Source: Andrena cerasifolii (lineage: Eukaryota > Arthropoda > Insecta > Hymenoptera > Andrenidae). Taken from it: 64,000 nucleotides of DNA. Below are positions 56,121 through 64,000 of the stretch, piece by piece. The stretch's first letter is position 1. The number at the start of each line of letters is the position of its first letter. The stretch covers positions 739,001 through 803,000 of the forward strand of contig NC_135132.1 of NCBI RefSeq assembly GCF_050908995.1, in the 5' to 3' direction. The notes under the pieces are model-generated. The model did not search any database. It saw only the letters and a program-made list of their open reading frames with translations, and was not told the origin of the DNA. The position numbers and the translations under genes were made by a program.

Positions 56121-56469
56121 CAAAATACTGTACACATTAATGATTGCAATCTAATACTAATCCGGTAGTGTAAATCTTAGGGATAATGTATAGGAAGAGT
56201 TATAAGAACCAGAATAATTCCTATAATGTTACAATTAACACATCATTTTTATTATACGTTTTTGTGAACACAGTCACATACAGTAAACTAATAATTTGCT
56301 TTGATACGTATCACATTGATTTTCTGGCAAACATCATACCGAAACGAATTTGTTTTAAATTACTTATTTATCTGATGCCGGCTAACGTAGACCAATCTTT
56401 TGCACATTTCATTATATCCTCGTATATTCTCAGAGGAAATCGTGGCCTTAGCAACAAACTGTATTAAAA

Positions 56470-56991
56470 GAGATATATCATGATAAATTCACTACGGCAA
56501 GACAGTATTCATTTTAATCCCATATTGATCCCTCCTGATCGTTTCGTTATTATATATTTTTGTGAGAGGATGACTTTTAAAACTGTGTCGAAACTTGTTA
56601 AAAAACAAGAATTGCAAAAGAAGATGCATACTCTTATATTTGGAACATGTTATTTGTGATTCCACTTCAAAAGTTGAACTCAAACGTTAAGTCCGCATGA
56701 TGAAACAATTTTTACAGTCACTTATTGTTAGAGAACAGCGCAAAAAACTACTGAAATTTCAAAGTTTACATAATCATTGAAAGAAAAATATTGCTGTTAG
56801 TAACCTCTGAGATCTTTTTGCATTGCCTCAAAAAATTTGTTGTATAATATTTTAAAAATAAATTTAAATAAAATCCTTCATATATGCAGTCGTTCCACAA
56901 TTAAAATGTAAAATAGTCGTTTGCAGTATTCGTTAAGCACCAATCTACAAATTTATAATACACTTACGTACTATTCTGTCATCCTTTACAG
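56470..56991. other. End of intron B, no gene seen
   Basis: AT-rich sequence ending in CATCCTTTACAG, the acceptor for the exon at 56992. Confidence 0.6.
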
Positions 56992-57141
56992 GCAAGGAAA
57001 ACACCATGGAAAGCAATTTTCACTTCGGTTCCGATGTGGGCTCTCATAATTGTTCATTGTGGGCAAAATTGGGGATACTGGACTCTCATCACCGAAATGC
57101 CAACTTACATGTCCGCCGTCTTACGTTATGATATCCAGCAG
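56992..57141 (+). CDS. SLC17-family transporter, internal exon c
   Basis: A 150-nt exon, phase 0 at both ends. It encodes ARKTPWKAIFTSVPMWALII, then HCGQNWGYWTLITEMPTYMS and AVLRYDIQQ before a GTAATT donor. The PW-x-A-I-x-T-S-x-P-x-W/F-A start and the G-Q-N-x-G-Y / L-x-T-E-x-P-T-Y-M run at the seventh membrane helix are diagnostic of the sialin/phosphate cotransporter group. It follows exon b directly in phase. The remaining C-terminal half (about five helices) should lie beyond; no matching exon was found up to 64000, so the next intron is long or contains unrecognised exons. Confidence 0.93.
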
Positions 57142-57522
57142 GTAATTAAATAATAATTGTGTTTCTATACAATTACTCAAAATTAAGTGAAATGTGATTC
57201 TATGTTTCATAACAAAACGTAAAGTTTGTTAAATGTATTAAATTTTGAACATCAGTGCCAATAAGATAATTACAAAGCTCTTTAAATTGCATCTTCAGAA
57301 TAGTGTACTGAATAATTTAAGTACATATTTAATAATGTTTTAAATAATATTAAATGTAAAATAAATAATCATGTGGCATTATGTAATCTTATATGTTGTA
57401 CAATATAAGAAGTATTATGTCTCGGCCGACTCGAGTGTAGATCGAGTTCACCGGCGCAAACAAACGTTAGTGGTTCTGATTGGTGTAAATTCTGATTGGT
57501 GCGCATATAAGACTGAAAATGA

Positions 57523-58870
57523 GGGCTCCATATCAATATTACACAGTACGATATGACACTTGCAATTCAGCGCACATCAAAATAGGACACAGAATATAGT
57601 GCACATACAATTTAGAACACATGCAGTTTAACGCAAATTTTTTTAGTGCACATCAGGATAGCGCACAGCAAGGTTTCACACACAAGATAATAAACACAAG
57701 ATAGTGCACATGCAATTTAGAACATGCAGTTTAACGCACGTTTTTTTAGTGCACATCAGGATAGCGCACAGCAAAATTTTACGCACAAGATAGTAATGTA
57801 CTTGCCGATGAAATGGGCCCTCGCTCTTCTCGTCGCCGTCGACTGTTTGGCAGCTGATGGTATTAGTATTGGTTGGGGTTAAATTAGGGCGTGGAGGGGG
57901 GGGGGGAGCCTGCTCGCGGGCGCGTAAAGCATAGTAGCGAACCGATGAGTTTGAGGATGTACGAAATGAGACTGCGGTTACGAGTATCGCGTGATGAGGT
58001 CAGTATCGCTATTGTTGTCAAGGTCATCATTCTGAACATTTCCCTTTAAACTTTTTAAGGGGCGGCTTTGGTTTGCGAGATATTCGCAAAAAACTTTAAT
58101 TAACACTAGAATTACCTAGTTTAACACATACTCACATCGGTTCGCTACCATGCTTTACGCGCCTGCGAGCGAGCGCGCGCCCCCCGCCCCATCTAGCCCC
58201 AAACCAATACTAATACCGTTGGCTGTTTTTCATATGTTTTTGACAACATATGTCAAGGTCATTGAAATCGGTGAGGAAGTAACTTTCAATATATTGTTGC
58301 GCCGGGGCGTTTTCACCACAGGCCACCCCGACGCAAAGGAGTAGAATAATAGACACGGACGCACACACGACTGAACTATATTGTTACACAGACCAATAGT
58401 TTACAAAGGTGCGACCCGTACGTCCGAACGCAATGGCGTTCGGTACAAGATCTCCTTCTCTTCGGCCTCTCGATCGTCCTGTTGAAGGGAGCCGACCTTC
58501 TTCTATCTTCAGCTGCGAGCACCAGCAGGCTATGCACGGGCCTATACCCGGTGCTCGCAACAATATTATGCCGATTTTTTTTTAATATCGCCGAAACCAA
58601 GGCCGACTGCCAAAAAGTTTAAAGGGAAATGTTGTTTAGAATGACGACCTTGACAACATATGTGAAGGTTATCGAAATCGGCGATGGTCCAGTTCATCGG
58701 CAAGTATACCGTGCTACTGGTATACACTAAATAAAATGTGTATTAAACTGCATGTGTTCTAAATTGTATGTGCACTATATTCTGTGTCTTATTTTGATGT
58801 GCGCTTTTTGATTTTATTTTGGCAAAGATAGAAAACTATCTTGTTTGGAATTGGCCCAAACAGCCACAGG
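57523..58870. mobile_element. Composite inverted-repeat element with solo LTR inside
   Basis: The outer arms are CACAGAATATAGTGCACATA near 57590 against its inverse near 58770, and CTTGCCGATGAA (57801) against TTCATCGGCAAG. The left arm has a tandem duplication of about 100 bp (ACATGCAGTTTAACGCA at 57620 and 57722). Inner arms at 57865-57945 pair with 58134-58220 (AGTATTGGTTGGGG, GCGTAAAGCATAGTAGCGAACC). AAAGTTTAAAGGGAAATG near 58613 is the inverse of sequence at 58040. No coding. Confidence 0.7.
58295..58562 (-). mobile_element. Solo LTR of a Ty3/gypsy-type element
   Basis: A 268-bp unit beginning TGTTGCGCCGGGG and ending GGTGCTCGCAACA (TGT...ACA ends). The 4-bp target repeat ATAT is exact at 58291-58294 and 58563-58566. 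It shares GCCTGCTGGTGCTCGC (minus strand) with the LTR at 32096-32290, which suggests minus orientation. It results from recombination between two LTRs. Confidence 0.88.
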
Positions 58871-59484
58871 CCAAGCCGGCGCGGATGCGCTGCCTATTTC
58901 GCGCGCGGTTTGAAAACTGTTGACGCGACTAACTCGCGGTATGCACGATCGCTGTGATGAGATCGGTCGGGTTATCTGTTGACGCGCACTTCACCTAATT
59001 AGTAAATTGTCTCGCTACATCACACGGACGGCTTTGTATCGCCTACGCGGTCCTAGTCCGTCTCAGGACAAACAGCTGTTAGGTAGGGTGCTGACGTCAC
59101 AGAATACGGCGAAACGACACGATCTATCGCCGTGATCGCTCTCTTCCTCTGCGAACCGTCGATAAGAGTACTCCTTTATCTCGTGTGCTTGCGCTGTTCT
59201 GGTACGGTCCAGAGTATTCTAATCCGAACTGCCCGGTTCGGCCGCTAACTCTCACGTGCTTTCGTGTTATAGTAAAATAAGCTCAGTGTTATTTCTGTGT
59301 TAGTTTAATTGGACAAATTTGTAATATATTTGTACACACGTCTTGTAAATACAAAGTGACCGTGACCTTAGTTCAAACTTAACCCAACGATTATTCTTAA
59401 CGACTAATTTACACGCTAACTTAATCCTAAAACCGTAACTAATCCGCGAGCGGTCGGAGCTCTAGCACTCGTGCTCGTACATTT

Positions 59485-59501
59485 TGGTCCTTCGAGCCGG
59501 A
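59485..59501 (+). other. Primer binding site, tRNA-Tyr type
   Basis: TGGTCCTTCGAGCCGGA is exactly complementary to the usual 3' end of eukaryotic tRNA-Tyr, and this primer site is common in insect BEL/Pao elements. It fixes the 5' LTR end at about 59481. Confidence 0.85.
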
Positions 59502-59593
59502 GTCCGGAGTAATCGCGAGAACTTTCTATTGACCGGTTCTGGAATCTTCTACCGCGAACACGTGGTGACCGCGCTTCGCTTTCGACCTTCGCG

Positions 59594-60934
59594 ATGACCG
59601 ACAAGATCAACGCTCAGATCGACATGTTTCATCGCTTATCCCGCGTCTACGACAACCTGAAAAAGAAAGGCATAGCTAAAATCACTAGCGCTATGATACA
59701 ATCGCGCTTGAACATGCTCGAAAATCACTGGTCTCAGTTCACGACTCAGCACGCGGCGCTGATGGAGTCGCGAACCGCCGAGCAAGGAAAGCACGATTAC
59801 TTTACGATGGACTGCTTTAGTATAGCCGAAGAGTCCTTCATAGATCAGCAGGCTCAACTCCTTGACCTGCGAGAGGAGATCGCCGGGACACAAACCCAGG
59901 CTGCGAACGCGACGCTGCCGTCGGGACAGGCAGAGGGCGGCGAGTTCCGGCAACGTGCTCTGTTGCCACGCATTAACCTACCGATCTTTGACGGACGATA
60001 TAGCGCATGGGCTCCCTTCTACGATCTATTCGTATCGCTCGTGATTCAGGATACGTCGCTAAAAAATATCGACCGCTTCCACTATCTACGTGGCTGCCTG
60101 AAAGGCGAGGCGGTCGAGTTAATACGAAATATTAAGACTACTGAATCTAATTTCAAAAGTGCCTAGACGGCGCTTCAGGAGCGCTTCCAAAACAAACGCC
60201 GCTTGGTACGCGCGCAGCTAGTGAGCCTCAATGACCTTCAGCCCGTCAAGAAGGAGTCGTCCGTGGAGCTGAAAGGACTGTACTATGCTACGTGGGACGT
60301 CGTCGACGCAGTCGCCGACACGGGTCGACCAGGCCCGACGGATTGGATCGTTCATTTAACGTTGGAGCGGCTAGATCTCCAATCGCGCCGTAAATGGGAA
60401 ACCGCGCTCGGGTCCACCACGGAGCCACCTACCTTGGAAGAGCTGAAGAAGTTTATCGACTCACGCATCCACAGCGTGGAGGCGTTGAAAGATCGACGGG
60501 GCGAGCGACGGGGAGAGGATACGAACGACAAGCGAGCGGGCACCAAATCCGCTCAGGTGCATCAGATCGCCACTGGGCGGGAATCAACCAAGGCGTGTGG
60601 ACTGTGCAAGGGTTCGCACTATCTATTCTTCTGCCCTCGCTACCAGGACGCACTGCGCCCCGTGATACTGGGAACGTCCCGGGTGCGCGCATATACTCCA
60701 GCTGGACAATACGCCGTCGTCCGAGCCCTGATCGACCCCGGTAGCGAAGTAATACTCATCTCTGATCAACTCGTCAAGCAGCTGGGACTCAACCGACAAC
60801 GGGCACGAATCCCGTTGGCCTTCGCGGGCGGCGCGCGCTCGCAGCTTGGTGTGGACCGATGTGACGCCGGATCAGGACCAGAGGCGTGGCGTGAGTGTTC
60901 CTGTATTTGCCTTGGTCAACTTGTCCAGCTATAA
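59594..60934 (+). pseudogene. BEL/Pao Gag and start of protease, one nonsense codon
   Basis: The frame opens MTDKINAQIDMFHRLSRVYD and contains the DUF1759-type capsid core (LPRINLPIFDGRYSAWAPFY, FHYLRGCLKGEAVELI). An in-frame TAG at 60164-60166 follows NFKSA, after which the same frame continues ALQERFQNKRRLVRAQLVSL. A zinc knuckle CGLCKGSHYLFFC lies near 60600. The aspartic protease begins VVRALIDPGSEVILISDQLV, with D in D-P-G where D-T/S-G is usual. The knuckle and protease are closer together than in family members, so a small deletion is likely. Frame lost near 60850. Confidence 0.87.
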
Positions 60935-61326
60935 GCCTCATACACTTCCCGACTTGGACCGCTGGGGTCATATGCATGGCCTGCAATGGGCCGATCCGCT
61001 TCAGGCCAATCAGGATCCCGTGGAACTGCTACTTGGAGCGGACGTCTACAACGAGATCCTGCTGGACGGCGTTCGCAAGGGACTTCCGGATTCTTTGGAT
61101 GGATCGTCACTTGAGGGGTCAAGGCAGCTCACGGCCCTCATCCAGAGCAAATGAGCCCTACAGTACAGTTTTTTCAGCTCATGCGGACTTAACAAACAAG
61201 TTGGAAAAATTCTGGGAACAGGAGGAGGTCCAAGTGAAACCTACCTTGACACGCGACGAGCAGGCCTGCGAGGAGCATTTCCTCGCCACTCATCGACGTA
61301 CGTCCGAAGGCCGGTTCGTCGTCTGA
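60846..61326 (+). pseudogene. BEL/Pao protease end and pol N-terminus
   Basis: The frame after 60846 reads LSSYKPHTLPDLDRWGHMHG and VELLLGADVYNEIL, the second half of the protease (DUF1758). A shifted frame then reads LEKFWEQEEVQVKPTLTRDE and EHFLATHRRTSEGRFVV, the segment just before reverse transcriptase, ending at a stop (61324). At least one frame change lies near 61150. Confidence 0.82.
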
Positions 61327-61366
61327 GTGCCCTTCATGAGTCGGCCGGAACTGGGCATCTCAAAAC

Positions 61367-61747
61367 TTGCAGCTCTGCGTACCCTGGCCGAAGCCGACGA
61401 TGCAGCGTCGATTTCAAAATGACGCTGAGTTCTTCAAGGTCTACATGGACGACGTCCTGTCTGGGGCCCCAACGGTCGAAGAGGCCCGCAGTCTTCAAGT
61501 GGAACTGGCTCATCTCTGCAAGGCGAGTGGCTTTCGACTTCAGAAATGGGCATCAAATTCACAGAACTTCTTGCGAACTATTGCTATCGACGACCTGGGG
61601 TCCTCACGCCAATGGGACACGGACACCACGCACAGCGTGCTAGGCATCCAGTGGCTCCCAGAGGACGACCGGTTCCAGATTTGCTGTCTTCAGGGCTGTT
61701 CTTCGGCGAGGAACACGAAGCGCATCGTGCTCAGTCAAGCGGCCTAG
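61367..61747 (+). pseudogene. BEL/Pao reverse transcriptase fragment
   Basis: FFKVYMDDVLSGAPTVEEAR carries the polymerase YMDD catalytic motif. It is followed by GFRLQKWASNSQNFL and VLGIQWLPEDDRFQI. The fingers and most of the palm that should precede YMDD are absent, so the polymerase core was deleted between about 61330 and 61400. A stop closes the frame at 61745. Confidence 0.85.
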
Positions 61748-62302
61748 ATCTTCAACCCTCTGGGTTGGCTCGCGCCTGTCACAGTATGAGCGAAGAGTTT
61801 TATCCAGTCATTCTGCCTACTTAAGACGGACTGGGACTAACCTCTTTCATCAAAGGAGGAAAGCTTGTGGCGTGAGTTCATCGGCGCCCTACCTGCTCTA
61901 CGCGACGTGCAGATTTCTCATTGGTTGGGCCTGACTTCGACCCAGCAAACCATTGAGGTCCACGGCTTCTCGGATGCTTCCGAACGAGCTTTCTCGGCCG
62001 TGGTCTACCTGCGGGTCAGCGGCGACAACGGCCAGAGGCAGATCAGCCTCATCATTGCGAAGACGAAGGTAGCCCCGCTCAAGCGAGTGTCGCTTCCGAG
62101 ACTTGAACTGTGCGGTGCTCACCTGCTCACCCGGCTGACCGCACGAACACTGGAGGCACTGGGGCTGACGGTCGATGCAGTGCACCTGTGGACGGATTCA
62201 CTGGTGACACTGGGCTGGATTCAATCGCACTCAAGCAGATGGCAGGCTTACGTGGCTAATAGGGTGGCAGACATCCAACGCACGCTGCCAAACGCCCGAT
62301 GA
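61748..62302 (+). pseudogene. BEL/Pao RNase H-like region
   Basis: After FNPLGWLAPVT-type sequence near 61755 (frame broken), 61865 opens WREFIGALPALRDVQISHWL. VHGFSDASERAFSAVVYL carries the RNase H-like D and S/T motif. SLPRLELCGAHLLTRL and LWTDSLVTLGWIQ follow, all standard for BEL/Pao. The stop follows TLPNAR. Confidence 0.85.
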
Positions 62303-62308
62303 CATCAC

Positions 62309-62676
62309 GTGAGAAGCCAGGACAATCCGGCGGATTGTGCCTCCCGGAGATTGTCACCAACGGAGCTGCCCAACCATCCGCTGTGGTGGACTGAACCGAC
62401 GTGGCTCGCTGTCACGGATCACTGGACCGGTGAGACGATCCCGACACCCGACCAGGACATGGAGGAGCAACGACAAGCTCTACACATTCAGGCAGTGCCG
62501 GAAACCGCGGTAAGCATGTACCTGGCCAGATTCTTTAACCTTCGACGTCTCCATAGGGTAACTGCCTGGTGCTGTCGATGGCTGCGCAAGCATCAAGGCA
62601 CACCGAAGCCCTACCTAGCCGGCCACGAGCTCCAGGAAACGCAACACCGACTGGTGAGACTGGTGTCTTCTGATCT
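62309..62676 (+). pseudogene. BEL/Pao region before integrase, truncated
   Basis: The frame reads VRSQDNPADCASRRLSPTEL, then HPLWWTEPTWLAV, the conserved linker between RNase H and integrase, and stops being family-like after RLVRLVSSDL at about 62676. The integrase is missing. Confidence 0.82.
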
Positions 62677-63394
62677 TTTCTATGTTTCTATTTCTGTATG
62701 TACCAAAGGGTTTTTTCCCGTATATAAATAAATAAATAAATATTGCAAATATATTAATAATAACACCTCTGTGAACATGTATCCCTCTGCTCAACTATCC
62801 CACCTTTACCATACGGACTGACCCAACGTTGATAACTTTAAACATTAATAATTTGAGCAGTGGGACGAGGGGGGAAATGATCGTTACGTGATTATTTAGA
62901 GGAGAGTGTACTGAAACTATTGCAATTGGTCCGAAAGTGAAACTTTTTGGCGTTTGGAAGATATTCCTAATCAAATTTGAAAAATGTCACTATTTTCGTT
63001 ACTGCATATAAAAATATTTTTTAATGGATTGTTTATATTAGTTACTAATAAAAGAAGATATTTATCACAAAAGCCTGATCTTTAATTTAAACAAACCGAT
63101 TTGTTGCTACTTTCCTTTATTATTCGAATTATCCTTATAACTTGGAAACGTATAGCTTCCCAAACATTTTGCTCAAACCACTGTAAGGGGCATTAAATAT
63201 TGTACCGAAACAAACATAAGTAAATTTTATATCACAAAAGAAGTTAAAAAAAAAAATAAATAAATGCAAAAATACTAAATTATACATCATTAGAAAGGAA
63301 TAATTTTTTCCTATTTTTTGGCGTAAATTTCATTCCGATATCTTAAGAAAAAGACCCAAAAGGCGGCAAATTTTAAATCCGGCCCACTGTGTTA
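62677..63394. other. AT-rich stretch, no gene seen
   Basis: Starts with an (AAAT)n run at 62725-62745 that could be the tail of a non-LTR insertion. Otherwise no feature is supported. Confidence 0.5.
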
Positions 63395-64000
63395 GAGCTG
63401 ATCAAGTACCCGGAAAAAGCAAGCCGAGCCTGGCTCGGCTTGAAAAACCGAGCCGAGCCGGGTACCCGAAAGAACCGAGCGGCTCGGACAGAACCAAGTA
63501 CTTGAATATTTTTCAAGCGGCCCGAAAGAAACCGGGCGGATTGGATGGAACCGAGCGGATTGAATGTTTCCAAGCGGCCCAAAAGAAACCGGGCGGATTG
63601 GATGGAACCGAGCGGATTGAATTTTTCCAAGCGGCCCGAAAGAAACCGGGCGGCTTAGAAAGTAAGCGGGCGGGCCCTAAGAAACCGGGTAGCTTGGAAA
63701 GAAACGAACGGTCCGAATGAAGGTCGAGCGGACCGCTCGTTTCTTTCCAAGCCACCCGGTTTCTTTGGGCCGCTTGGAAAAATTCAATCCTCTTCGTTCT
63801 ATCCAATCCGCCCGGTTTCTTCCGGGCCGCTTGGAAAACATCAAGTACTTGGTTCTATCCGAGCCGCTCGGTTTCATCCAATCCGCCCGGTTCTTTCGGA
63901 CCGCTTGAAAAACATTCAAGTACTTGGTTCTATCCTAGTCGCTCGGTTCTTTCGGGTACCTGGCTCGGCTTGGAAACCGAGTCCCGGATTGGTTCGGATT
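63395..64000. repeat. GC-rich palindromic tandem tract, runs off window
   Basis: Three direct 57-bp units start at 63515, 63572 and 63629 (AAGCGGCCC[G/A]AAAGAAACC). From about 63735 the same words appear inverted (GGTTTCTTTGGGCCGCTTGG), giving a large palindrome centred near 63728 with the smaller GAGCGGACCGCTC at its heart. The outer parts carry CCGAGCCGGGTACCCG and its inverse. Frames on both strands (63502-63720, 63513-63806) stay open because 57 is divisible by 3. The right limit lies outside the window. Confidence 0.85.

Larger units (their letters stand above)
58918..62676 (+). mobile_element. BEL/Pao retrotransposon, truncated
   Basis: The order is: putative 5' LTR (start uncertain, 58918 or 58976, ending just before 59485), tRNA-Tyr-type primer site, gag, aspartic protease, N-terminal pol, remnants of reverse transcriptase and RNase H. 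The integrase and 3' LTR are absent. Sequence of different composition, including an (AAAT)n run, begins after about 62676. Confidence 0.85.

Noticed and set aside
63373..63919. Repetitive ORFs on both strands near the window end (units such as FFQAARKKPGGL)
   Set aside because: They result from 57-bp tandem repeats whose length is a multiple of three. The same protein-like repeat appears on both strands.

Overview
The window is insect nuclear DNA, AT-rich and dominated by transposable elements. The organism is an arthropod, probably a hymenopteran and possibly an ant. The evidence is spliced exons with GT-AG borders, Kolobok, piggyBac, mariner, Harbinger, hAT, pogo, Ty3/gypsy, BEL/Pao and non-LTR remnants, and a nuclear mitochondrial insert with the insect order cytb - trnS2 - nad1. 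The species call is inference.

The only clear host gene is a plus-strand SLC17-family transporter (sialin / inorganic phosphate cotransporter type). Three internal exons are visible at 13049-13349, 38773-39029 and 56992-57141. Their splice phases agree (phase 1, then phase 0) and together they encode 236 residues. The introns between them are about 25.4 kb and 18.0 kb. I could not find the first exon or exons, nor the last ones, so the gene runs off both sides of what can be recognised.

Region by region: 1-13 kb holds a tRNA-like sequence, several inverted-repeat elements, a broken Kolobok transposase (about 5.8-7.4 kb), an hAT-type MITE with an 8-bp target duplication, and a foldback element. 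Intron A (13.35-38.77 kb) holds a 2.7-kb element with GGGGACAAAAGTAAC-type ends, a TTAA-flanked foldback, an hAT MITE, a 4.1-kb palindrome carrying two inverted copies of an internally deleted transposase, a Ty3/gypsy remnant whose 5' LTR is split by an apparently intact Kolobok element, a non-LTR retrotransposon fragment, a decayed piggyBac element with both ends, and a pogo-type remnant. Intron B (39.03-56.99 kb) holds a foldback split by an intact mariner, a second copy of the 10.2-kb foldback family, the mitochondrial insert, a broken Harbinger pair, a foldback nested in another inverted repeat, a spliced hAT-like zinc-finger gene relic, another foldback and a 5S-rRNA-like sequence. From 57.1 to 64 kb lie a composite inverted repeat with a solo LTR, a BEL/Pao element truncated before integrase, and a GC-rich palindromic tandem tract that runs off the window.

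There is no bacterial-style operon logic here. What links the parts is nesting: TA-, TTAA-, ATAT- and 8-bp target duplications give a relative order of insertions. Because the elements sit in introns of one transcribed gene, its pre-mRNA would contain several very long hairpins. That is the most interesting functional possibility, and it is inference.
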